The notes below the pieces were generated by a model. That model did no database searches. It was given only the letters and a program-made list of their open reading frames with translations, and was not told the origin of the DNA. Shown piece by piece: positions 1-7,682 of a DNA stretch of 13,332 nt (its first letter is position 1; the number at the start of each line of letters is the position of its first letter). A program made the translations under genes and the position numbers. This DNA comes from Chlamydomonas sphaeroides (Eukaryota; Chlorophyta; Chlorophyceae; Chlamydomonadales; Chlamydomonadaceae), in contig BDDC01002408.1 in NCBI GenBank assembly GCA_001662425.1, forward strand, positions 1 to 13,332, in the 5' to 3' direction.

Positions 1-60
1 AGCCCAGCCCAGCCCAGCCCAGCCCAGCCCAGCCCAGCCCAGCCCAGCCCAGCCCAGCCC
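1..60. repeat. (AGCCC)12 microsatellite in an intron
   Basis: Twelve perfect 5-bp AGCCC units (GGGCT on the minus strand) start at the window edge, so the true length is unknown. On the gene strand the array begins seven bases after the donor of exon 68-197 of the partial sulfotransferase gene. Confidence 0.97.
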
Positions 61-67
61 ACCGCAC

Positions 68-641
68 CTGCCGGTCCCCGGCCATGCTGATGTTGTAACA
101 CTGCGCCGCCATGCAGTCGGGGATGGACTGGCTGGCGTTGGCGTTGTGAGCCTTGACGCAGCGCTCGTAGCAGGGCTTGACCAGCATCTGGAAGGTGCTG
201 CGGTGGGGCCAGGGCAGTGGGGGGGGGTATAAAATGGGATAAGGTTGCAAAAGCAGTGACGAGGGTCCCGGTGCAGGCAACATGGGGGGCGACTGGGAGG
301 CGCCCGTCCTCCGACTGCCCAAAAGCGGTCGGCCGGGGTTGCAGGAGGCATGTCGCTGCTGCGCCCTCTCCTGCGGTGCCCGCTGGTGCTCACTGGTGCG
401 ACTTGCCCCCGCCCGCCCAGTAGAAGGCGAAGGTGGAGGGCGAGCCGTCCATGATGACCTGCGGGGTTGGGATAGGGCCGGGTGGGTGGGAGGGGGGGGG
501 GCGAGGAAGAGCCACACCAACGCCACACCCTGGCCTCCGCCGCGTCACTTCGCTACATCCCCACGGCCAGCCATGCGGCGAGCCGCGCCCGCATGTGCCA
601 GCCGCATCATGCATGGGCGCGCCGCGGACTGCAACTACCCA

Positions 642-672
<31 letters not shown>

Positions 673-1964
673 AGAATGAGGATGCCCCAGCCCATGCGCT
701 GCCTCCTGGGCTGCGCCCCGCTCCCCTGCCTGCCCTGCCCCCTGCCCTGGCCTGCCCTGGCCTGCCTTGTTGGCTGGGTCCTGCGCCACAGCCTTGGCGG
801 CCTGCGCCAGGTTGTCCAGGTAGAAGCCCATGAGTTTGGCCTCCTCGCCCCAGAACTGGCAGGTGCTGCACATGTCCTGCGTGCGGGGAGGGCAGGGAGG
901 GCGGACAGGGGGCCGGAAGGAGGGCCGCGGGGAGGGGCGAGGAGGCCCAGTGAGGCGGCGCTCCGTGCGGCGCGGGGCGGCGAGGCGAGGGCGGCCACGC
1001 CGAAGCACCGGGTCAGAGCGGGAGCGACGCGCTTATACGAGCAAGATCTCAGTCGTTGAGCAGCGGGCCCCGAACGGATGCGCGCGCCGCTGCAGCTGTT
1101 GGGTTGGGGCGGCGCCAGGGGCCCAGAGGGGGACCTGGCGGGCTGTGGCGGGGTTTCAGGTCCTCACCGTGGCCACGTCCGGGTGCAGCTTGAGCTTTTC
1201 CGTCATGCTGACGGCGCCCGCGTGGAACAGGCCGGACACGTAGAAGGCGGGCAGGCAGCGGAACTTGCCGTCGGCCGCCGTCCAGCAGGGGTTTTTGATG
1301 CTGGCATTAAAGGACCCGGGCATCTGCGTGCGGCCGAGGCGGCGGCAGTGATTCAGAGCTGGCTGCGGTCGCTTCTGGCTGATGATTCTTGCCATGCGTG
1401 GGTTGGGGAGCTATGCTTGCGGATTTGCAGCAGGGGTCCGCCCTGGGCAACTGGCGATGTGGGTCAGTGCCGCACCTGCTCCATCAGCTCCGGGTCCAAG
1501 ATTTTGGCCGCTTTCCTATAACGAGCTATGTCCTCGGGGCCGAGCTCCTTGTAGACGCGGCCAGTCTTGGCTGTGGCATCCGCTGGATGGCGCAGCAGCA
1601 AAGAAGGCCCGTGTTGCGGGCACGGGTTGGGGGGACGGGCAAGGGGGGTTGCGCGTGCGGCAGCGGCAGCTACAACAACTCCTATGCGCAATAAGCGGTG
1701 TATCAGACGGGTTTCTTGCTGAGCGTTAGGCGTTGTTCCGTCGCAAACTAGCCGTTCGGCACCATCCAGCGCCCAAGCCGCACCTGTTAACTTCACCGGC
1801 GTCCCCAGGACGCTTGTGAATGATGCCGCAACTGAGCATAGTACCACGAGGCCCAGCGCGACGCCCGCGATGACCAAGCCGGTTGTCAAGTATTTTTCAC
1901 CGACGGAAAGACCAGACCCCTTTGCGGGCGGCCTGGTGCCTGGGATACGTCGCGTTTGCTGCAT
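68..1964 (-). CDS. Sulfotransferase-like type II membrane protein, paralog A (5' half, cut by window edge)
   Basis: Predicted Golgi carbohydrate sulfotransferase (CHST15/GalNAc4S-6ST-like). Exons read on the minus strand: 1784-1964, 1476-1582, 1168-1323, 766-876, 394-458, 68-197. All phases join, giving 250 codons; the donor at 65-67 leads to exons beyond the left edge. The start is the ATG at 1964. Residues about 26-48 form one membrane segment after a basic tail. A KAAKILDPEL segment is shared with the downstream paralog. NPCW is followed by CLPAFYVSGLFHAG (5'-PSB position), then CSTCQFWGE, DGSPSTFAFYW and a CYERC cysteine pair. N-glycosylation sequons (NAS, NIS) fit a lumenal domain. The 3'-PSB half is outside the window. 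Oddities: the 5'-PSB has FHAGAVSM where the family usually has PKxGTTxL; the donor of exon 4 is GC; intron 1 is stop-free and in frame. The family is inferred from its more complete neighbour; the exact substrate is unknown. Confidence 0.85.
459..765 (-). other. Intron with a GC donor (GC-AG) in paralog A
   Basis: The intron lies between exon 766-876 (ending ...DPANK) and exon 394-458 (starting VIMDG). The donor reads AAG|GCAGGC at 765-764. In the paralog the homologous junction DPKK|VLLD is AAG|GTGGGC. On this strand no GT occurs for more than 120 bases past the exon end. The first ones met (near 625-640) fall in phase 1, while the acceptor CCGCAG|GTC at 458 needs phase 0. A GC donor is therefore the simplest reading. 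Transcript data are needed for certainty. Confidence 0.65.
645..671. repeat. (GCT)9 trinucleotide repeat in an intron
   Basis: Nine perfect GCT units (CAG on the gene strand) lie inside the GC-AG intron of paralog A. If the intron were retained they would read as poly-Gln, but no phase-compatible GT donor follows, so I treat them as non-coding. Confidence 0.93.
718..767. repeat. CCTGCCCTGG-type minisatellite abutting a splice donor
   Basis: Degenerate pyrimidine-rich tandem repeat of CTGCC-type units, with two perfect 10-bp copies at 741-750 and 751-760 and a partial third. Its right end forms the GC donor of the exon at 766-876. Confidence 0.8.
1583..1783 (-). other. First intron of paralog A; stop-free and a multiple of three (exitron-like)
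   Basis: Inferred from donor ACAG|GTGCGG at 1783 and acceptor CCATCCAG|CG at 1583, after a long pyrimidine-rich tract. Both ends are phase 1, like the first intron of the paralog. The length is 201 bases and the frame stays open throughout, so retention would add 67 residues to the stem region. It could equally be an unspliced part of the exon. Confidence 0.55.
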
Positions 1965-2297
1965 GTTTGATCGGGGCTACACACGTTCTAGTTGTTCATT
2001 GTCGCACCACGCGCAACAGCCGTGTGTATGCTCGTGCACTTGTAGATGCTTTGTTGGTTTGTTACGGCGTGATTTGAAGGGGTATGTGCGTTCGCGACAG
2101 CAGGGACGGACGTGCGGCCGTGACCAACTGCCACGCCCCGCCATTTCCCCTCCTCGGTCCTTGCAGCAGAGCCAGCCTGCACAGGGCCTGCATACCCAAA
2201 GGCTTGTTGCAGCCTCTCATGCCGCCTGGCGTTGTCGTCGGTTGCGCAAAAGCTACAGCAGCAGAGCTATTATAAACATGTCAGACGCTCCACCCAG
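1965..2297. promoter_or_regulatory. Upstream region of paralog A
   Basis: This 333-bp stretch lies between the start codon of the partial sulfotransferase gene and the WD40 remnant. It is more AT-rich than the genes around it, as expected for a promoter and 5' UTR. I see no convincing TATA box or conserved element. ORFs crossing it are short and show no recognisable motif. Confidence 0.45.
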
Positions 2298-2302
2298 TTA
2301 CA
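2298..2302 (-). terminator. Candidate TGTAA polyadenylation signal
   Basis: TTACA on the plus strand is TGTAA on the minus strand, the polyadenylation signal known from green algae. It is the first such pentamer downstream of the stop of the complete sulfotransferase gene (about 770 bases away). It also contains the TAA stop of the WD40 remnant. It could serve either unit. Confidence 0.4.
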
Positions 2303-2737
2303 TGCGGACCCAAATGCGCACGGTGCCATCCCAGCTAGCCGACAGCAAGACCTCCTCACTGCCAGCGCCCGCAGCGCCAAACGCCATACACCTTACCTCG
2401 CCCGAAGGACCCTGCCGCTGCGTCAGAGGAGCGCCGTCCCTCGCCGTCCTGCCGCCGCGACAATGCCTTCGAAGACCGCAGCGCCACACACCCTGCCGCG
2501 CCGCCCGCCGCCAGTAGCGTGCCCCCGCAGCCAAACGCCAAGCAGCTGCAGCGCTCCCCATCAGCGTACTCCAGCTGCCCTATGCAGCTACGGCTCGACG
2601 CATCCCACATCCGGATCACACGGGCAGCGTCGGCGCAAGGGTGAAGACCGCAAAGCACTTGTTGCCAAAGTTGGCTACGCACAAGAGGCGCGCCGCGCGC
2701 GGGCTGTGTGCAAACAGCGATACATTGTATAACGAAG
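2298..2737 (-). pseudogene. WD40-repeat protein remnant (two frameshifts)
   Basis: Three consecutive reading frames carry pieces of one WD40 propeller in the right order. About 2737-2620: LFAHSPRAARLLCVANFGNKC, then VFTLAPTLPV and a stop. About 2622-2420: VIRMWDASSRSCIGQL, then CSCLAFGCGGTLLAAGG. About 2420-2298: GEVRCMAFG, then EEVLLSASWDGTVRIWVRM and stop TAA. Each frame change needs a single-base shift with no room for an intron, so the gene is decayed or the assembly has indels. Roughly the last two to three repeats are present; upstream repeats are not seen. It lies in sense in the 3' flank of the complete sulfotransferase gene. The parent WD40 family cannot be named. Confidence 0.65.
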
Positions 2738-3067
2738 CGCTTGTGCTGGGTTGCTGAGGTTATCTGGACACTCGCCACGTACCACACCACCCCAGGCAAC
2801 CGCATCCCGCCCCCCGCATCGTGAACGTTCTGGACCAGCTCACAAGCGCAGGCTGCCGCGAGTCCGAATGCATCACCGCGTCACATCAGTATCGTTGCGC
2901 TCGCATCTCTGCGTCGCACGTCGCCGCGCGCATCCAGACATCCCCAGTCACCGGCTTCAGAGTCCCAGCACGCTGCTCACGTCCACGCCCTTCGCTCCAC
3001 CCTAAACCTCCCCAGCTGCGCATGGGTGCATGGCGTCACGCGTCACTCTAAACCTCTCACCGTCACG
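2738..3067 (-). other. 3' flank / probable 3' UTR of paralog B
   Basis: This follows the stop codon at 3068-3070. No exon-like ORF or family motif is visible. It holds copies of a CTAAACCT motif near its right end and runs into the WD40 remnant. A 3' UTR of several hundred bases is normal in chlorophytes. Confidence 0.5.
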
Positions 3068-3080
3068 CTAAACCTGGTTC
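3041..3080. repeat. 20-bp direct repeat overlapping a stop codon
   Basis: Two copies with a 20-bp period share CGTCAC(T/G)CTAAACCT at 3041-3055 and 3061-3075. A third CTAAACCT stands alone at 3002-3009, where CCCTAAA matches one plant-type telomere unit. The second copy contains the TAG stop (minus strand) of the sulfotransferase gene. Confidence 0.75.
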
Positions 3081-6000
3081 CACTTCTCGTACCGCTCGTC
3101 GCCCGTAAGCTTCGCCAGCTGGCTGTTGTACGGCCGGTACAAGTCCAGCAGCAGCTTCTTGGCCTCGGGCTCCATGGGCGGCTGCTGCGCGCCGTACGAG
3201 TTGTGCTTGTGCGCCGTCACCTGCACACCGCGGCCAACGGCGCACCAGCACGGGAGACGGGACACGCAGGCGTCAGCGCGATACCGACACGGCCGCGGCC
3301 GCCTGAGCACAAAGGCCACGGCATTCGCGCCCGTGCGCACTCGCAAGAGCACCTCATGCCCACCGGGCAGCTGCCGCCTTGCGGCCCCCGAGCAGGCAGG
3401 CCGGTCTACGCCCCCGAGCCCAAACGCCAGACGTCGTTCCCGGTCTCACGGACTTCCCAAGACCCCAGAGCGAGAGAGGGCAGCTGCATCCCCCTGCCCC
3501 AGTAGACGGCATGGCCAAGTTCCCAGACGCTCGGACGCCCCGTGCCCCCCAGGCGCACCATGCTATCCAGCGCGGCGCTGTCCACGGGCGTGAGGCCCAG
3601 AAAGGCGATGGCCTTGGCCAGCGTGTCCTTGGGGTTGGCGAAGAAGTCCTCCGAGTTGATGATGAGCCAGTTGGCGGGCGGGATGAAGCGCAGCCACACC
3701 TCCAGGAACACGCCGTACATGCCGCGCATGAGCTGGCGGCAGGAAGGGCGCGGGGGCCAGGGGGTCGGGCACGCGTGGAGCGAGGCCCGGGTGCAAGCGA
3801 GGGGCGCTGGAGGGGAGGGCAGGAAAGCTGGAAGAAGCGACGTAGGCACATGGGGTTGCTCGTCGAGTACGGCACGCGGCGGCGCTGGGCTCCACGCCGG
3901 GCTCCACGCCGGGCTCCACGCCGGGCTCCACGCCGAACCTCAAACGGCGAGCCCACGCCCCGCACCTGGTCGCAGTGGAAGTAGATCTGTGGGCCCACAG
4001 GGGTGGCAGCAGGGAGGGTGCTGCGGCGTCAAGGGCTGGCGCGCGGCAGCCCAGGCGCCCGCCCGGGAGCTTGCGGCAGCAAAGCCCGCGCTGCCCCACG
4101 CCGCACCTTCTCCTCGCGCGCCGAGAGGCCTTCGAACCACAGCGCGCACTTGGGGCCGCCGAACTCGGCCTCGCAAGCGCGGAAGCCCCCGACCTGCGGA
4201 GGGCGTGATCCAGGGGCGCGGGCACCGGCTTGCGGCCATCCATGCTCGTAACGCAAGCGTGGCTGCTTGTGGACCGCCGGTGCACGTGCTCCTTGACCCA
4301 CATGGCGCGCATGATCCTCGGCGGAGGATCGCCGTGGGAGGCGCACCCGCATGGCACTGACAGCCACGCAGCTATGCTATCGCATGTGGCATCAAGCAGA
4401 CCCTGCCGTACTACCGCAACCCGCTTGCCGGACCTGCTCCTTCACATATGCAGTGAAGCCGGTCACGTTCTTGCCGAACTGCGCCAAACGGAAACAGGGG
4501 CGGGGCGTGGGAGCGCGGGACAGGGTGCGTGGGCTCAAGGGCCGCGTCACCGATGCGCAGCGCTCTGAGGCATACATTGTCAGGACCCACGAGCCCTTGT
4601 TGACAATGTGGGTCGGCGGTGCATGTGGGTCGGCGGCTTCCCTTTTCCTGCACCTCACAACAAGCACCGCCCGGCGCGCAACCTCTTCCCGGGACCCCGC
4701 CCACGCACCTTGCCGAAGTAGTGCGGATAGCCATGGAAGGCCGAGTACAGGCGCGCGAGCGGCTCGCGCAGGACCACCAACATCTTTGGCGGCCGGCTGC
4801 CGTACACTCCGCGCACCAGCAACGGCACGTGCGCGTCGGCGTCGTGGTCGATCCCAGCGGCCTCAGCGCGCTGCGCTCGGGGCATGGGGCAGCATGGCGC
4901 GAGTGCGCGTCAGGCGGCGCACGCTTTGCAGCAGCCCCTAGCTGCAGGCGCACCGCACGGTCGGCGGCAATGCTCTGGTTGTAGCAGCTCTGCATCATGC
5001 ACACGTCGATGGGCAGCTGCTCCTTGTGATACCTGCAGGGCAAGGGCGCCAGGCGGCGTTGGGGGAGCCGCCACCATCACTGGACTCTGTTGTTACTAAG
5101 ACGCAACCAATACTGGGCTGGCGCACTACACCCGCATCGCGAGCCTCCTTCGCGTTTCGGCCGGACGGCGCGGGTCCCATGGGAGGGGAAAGGCAGCATG
5201 GCAGCATGGACAGAAAACACGGCTACGCTGCGGGCACGCCCTGGCGCCGAGCTTGCTTGGTCCGCACTAGCAGAGTCATGGAGCCAGACCCTGCACTTGC
5301 CGGTCGTTGCACTTCTCATAGCAGGGGCGGATGAAGTCCGAGAAAGCCCTGCGTAGCAGGGAAGGCCAACCATGGACCCACTGTCATACAGAGGCCCGCC
5401 GCCAAGCAAGCATGGCGGGGCACAACCCTGCTTCGCGCAACCGCCATTTTGCACCTCGCGGTCCCCCGCAGCGGCTCACACGTGCGCCTTGCCGCCCGCG
5501 GCCCAGTAAAAGGCGAAGGTCGACAACGAGGCGTCCAGCAGCACCTGCGTGCGGGGCGTCCAGTTCATCGCAGTTTGGTGAGCACGCCCGAAAGAATGCC
5601 GGCGCTCGAGGCTGCTCGTCCCGGGCCGCAAGCGTGCTTCAAGCACAGCCCATGCGCGGCACTGCAGCGCGAGTTGCTCGAAGCGCAAGGGAGGTATCCA
5701 GAAACGTGCCCACCTTCTTGGGGTCCTCCTTGATCTTCTGGCTGGACTCCTTCATATGGTCTGCCCGGGCACGGCGGCAGAAAGGCACCGTAGGCGGCTA
5801 GGCAGCGAACGCCGCGCTTTGCACACGGTCTCGGTGCCCCCTGGCTCCCTTCCCGCGGCGCTGCCTTCGCTTGTGGCCCTCAGCCATTGCTCCGCTGTGC
5901 ACGCCTCCAGCCGGCCCAGCTTACAGCCGAGAGCTGGCCCGCCCAGGACGTATCCCATGCATGCGAGCCCCGACCCATCCGCCTCCTAGCTCCATCCAGG

Positions 6001-7389
6001 GCCTTGCACCCGCGGGCATGCTATGCCGTACGTACCCAGGTAGTACGACATGGGCTTCCCGATCTCGCCCCAGAACTGGCAGCCAGTGCAGTGGTCCTGC
6101 AGGGAGCGGCAGACCACGCAGCTGAGGCAACGGTGTCACAGGGCAGCCGACGGGCCCCGGCAGAGCTCGCGACCAGCTAGCCGACGCGCGCATGCAGTGC
6201 GCCATGGTGCGGAGCAACAGACGCGCCCGCTGGACCCGTCAGCGCGGCGAGGCGCGCCATGCTGGCTAGCGCCGCCGGCCGCAGCCGCGGCACGCCCATC
6301 GCCCCGCTGCTGAGGGTCAGGATGCGGCAGGCCCACTTGCCGTGAGGACCTCGGGGTGCCGCCTCAGCATCTCCGCCAGGCTGCCGCCGCCCGAGTGGAA
6401 CATGCCTGTGATGTAGAAGTACGGCAGGCATCTGCGGGCTCAGGATGACAGCCGGTGCACGCATTTGTGCCCGGGCCGTGACCGAGCGTTACGATCCGCA
6501 TGGGCCTGGGGGATCGATCCCCCAGAGCGCCTCCGCGCAGGCTGTGTGCGTTGCGTAGCTCCAGGCAGAAGACATGGGCCGCGCGTGGATGCGGAGCCCG
6601 GGAGCTCGTGCCCACCTGTAGCTGCCGTCCGCAGTGGTCCAGCACGGATTCCGAGAGGGTGCGTTGAACTGCTCGGGTATCTGCTCCAGGAGCTCTGGAT
6701 TCATAATCTTGGCGGCTTTCCGCATGCGGGCCACCTCCTCGGGCCCGGGCTCCGCCCCGCCTGCCATTGCCTGGGGCTTGGCGGCAGCTGGTGTTGATGT
6801 TGCTTTTGTTGCTGCTGCCGCCGCTGCTGTGGCGGCGGCAGCAGCCCCCGTCGTGCCTTGCGTTCCGGCTGGCCCGGCAGCCAGCGCTGGGGAGGCTGTC
6901 ATTACTGGCTTGGCAGCAGGTGCTACGGCAGCAGTGGCGCTGCCTACAGTCGCTGACACCGACGCGGAGGCGCCTGCGTTCTGCTGGGCCGAGGCTGTCG
7001 CTAAATTAACAGCAGCGGCAGCGGCAGCCTTTGCCGGCGCAGCTGCGCCACTTCCTGTGCGTAGAGTTGGGTTTTGGGATTTGTGAGAGGGACAGGGTGC
7101 GCTGGCAACCCTGCAACACCCATGTTACGCGCGCGGACGTACCATTGCCAACTTCTCTGACATCGTGTATCACCGTAATGTTACCTCCGAGCACAACAGG
7201 CGTAGGCGCCTTGGGCGCGTACTCGCTGATGATGCTCACGGCGACAGCAAAGAGAAGCAGCACAGTCCCTGATGCAAGCGCCAGAGATAGCAGGCGATCG
7301 CGCCAGGAAGATGGCTGTGCTTTCGTTAAGGAATGCAACGGCTTAGCCCCGGAGGGCACTATCCTCCGGTGGCTCACATATGTGCTCAT
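3068..7389 (-). CDS. Sulfotransferase-like type II membrane protein, paralog B (CHST15/GalNAc4S-6ST-like)
   Basis: Predicted Golgi PAPS-dependent carbohydrate sulfotransferase, 572 residues. Exons: 7143-7389, 6616-7054, 6341-6431, 6036-6096, 5714-5760, 5480-5544, 5301-5348, 4954-5032, 4709-4870, 4434-4478, 4107-4193, 3966-3986, 3559-3732, 3068-3220; all phases join without a stop. Membrane segment at about 33-55; Ala-rich stem at about 84-190; NPCW and CLPYFYITGMFHSGGGSL (5'-PSB position) at about 215-247; CTGCQFWGE; STFAFYW; CYEKC; 3'-PSB MLVVLREPLARLYSAF with Arg394 and Ser402; then LMRGMYGVFLEVW, NSEDFFANP and the C-terminal MEPEAKKLLLDLYRPYN typical of the family. The start is the ATG at 7389. 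Oddities: two probable GC donors, a 21-nt exon, and a 5'-loop lacking the usual Lys and Thr-Thr. It is transcribed divergently from HAUS5 and is a tandem paralog of the gene at 68-1964. Substrate unknown. Confidence 0.85.
3887..3934. repeat. Four perfect 12-bp tandem repeats in an intron
   Basis: Four identical GGGCTCCACGCC units fill most of 3887-3934, inside the intron 3733-3965 of paralog B, between its 21-nt exon and exon 3559-3732. Because the unit is a multiple of three it keeps frames open on both strands, which explains the long spurious ORFs there. Confidence 0.95.
3966..3986 (-). other. 21-nt micro-exon of paralog B
   Basis: It encodes IYFHCDQ between acceptor CCCACAG| and donor |GTGCGG, phase 0 at both ends. 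It joins ...SAREEK to LMRGMYGVFLEVW. The His/Asp/Gln-Met-Arg-Gly-Met-Tyr order matches the region before the C-terminal helix in CHST15-like enzymes, which is why I accept so short an exon. Confidence 0.75.
5033..5300 (-). other. Probable GC-AG intron in paralog B (no counterpart in paralog A)
   Basis: The donor reads GACCG|GCAAGT at 5300, a strong GC-donor context, and the acceptor is CCCTGCAG|G at 5032. Both ends are phase 2. The alternative GAGAA|GTGCAA donor is also phase 2 but would delete the second Cys of CYEKC, which paralog A keeps as CYERC. Paralog A reads straight through this point. Confidence 0.6.
6097..6340 (-). other. Probable GC-AG intron in paralog B (GT in paralog A)
   Basis: The exon ends HPEVLT and the donor is ACG|GCAAGT at 6340. 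The homologous junction in paralog A is HPDVAT with ACG|GTGAGG. The GT three bases further on is in the wrong phase for the acceptor CTGCAG|GAC at 6096. A weak in-phase GAG|GTCCTC lies upstream but would lose three conserved residues. Confidence 0.7.
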
Positions 7390-7682
7390 GATCACGACAG
7401 ATACTGCCTGCCTATTGTTCGCTATGTTGGCATGTCAGCGCGGCTGCTTCCTAAAATGCAGGATCCAATACGTCGCAGCTGTCAAGGACCTCCGTCGCCC
7501 ACAAGCTCCCTGCTCCCATACGCAAAATCTGCCGCACATAATAGTCCATACAACATCAGTCTATGTACAACAGCTCACGGGGTTGAGGATTTGCTCTTCT
7601 ACAGTGCTTTGCCCACCGGTCGCGATGTCCTTGTTCTCACATAGAATAGACACGCACGGCTAGCTATCGGTCGACGGGCATT
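7390..7682. promoter_or_regulatory. Divergent (bidirectional) promoter region
   Basis: 293 bp separate the start codons of paralog B (minus) and the HAUS5 gene (plus). The stretch is clearly less GC-rich than the flanking exons and has one CCAAT motif (GGATCCAATACG, near 7460-7472). I see no clear TATA box for either gene. Both 5' UTRs must lie here unless there are upstream non-coding exons. Confidence 0.6.

Noticed and set aside
228..235. TATAAAA motif on the plus strand
   Set aside because: It lies inside an intron of a minus-strand gene next to a G-run, with no plus-strand gene downstream to serve.
282..1059. Plus-strand ORFs of 137-208 codons opposite paralog A
   Set aside because: They are antisense shadows in GC-rich sequence, containing translated repeats (poly-Ala, poly-Leu, poly-Cys) and no recognisable domain.
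4276..4317. Possible extra exon reading MRAMWVKEHVHRR in the intron 4194-4433, similar to the nearby AYVKEQ
   Set aside because: The junction AYVKEQ|VGGFRACE is phase-compatible and matches the short spacing expected in the family. The resemblance is only a few residues and no good flanking splice pair fits.
3542..4360. Long overlapping ORFs on both strands (up to 272 codons) around 3379-4360
   Set aside because: They run across introns and exons of paralog B in other frames, are Ala/Arg/Pro-rich with no motif, and are kept open by high GC and the 12-bp repeat.
6780..7040. Ala-codon-rich tract as a possible intronic microsatellite
   Set aside because: It is open in the coding frame of paralog B, joins in phase on both sides, and fits an Ala/Pro/Thr-rich stem, so I keep it as exon sequence.
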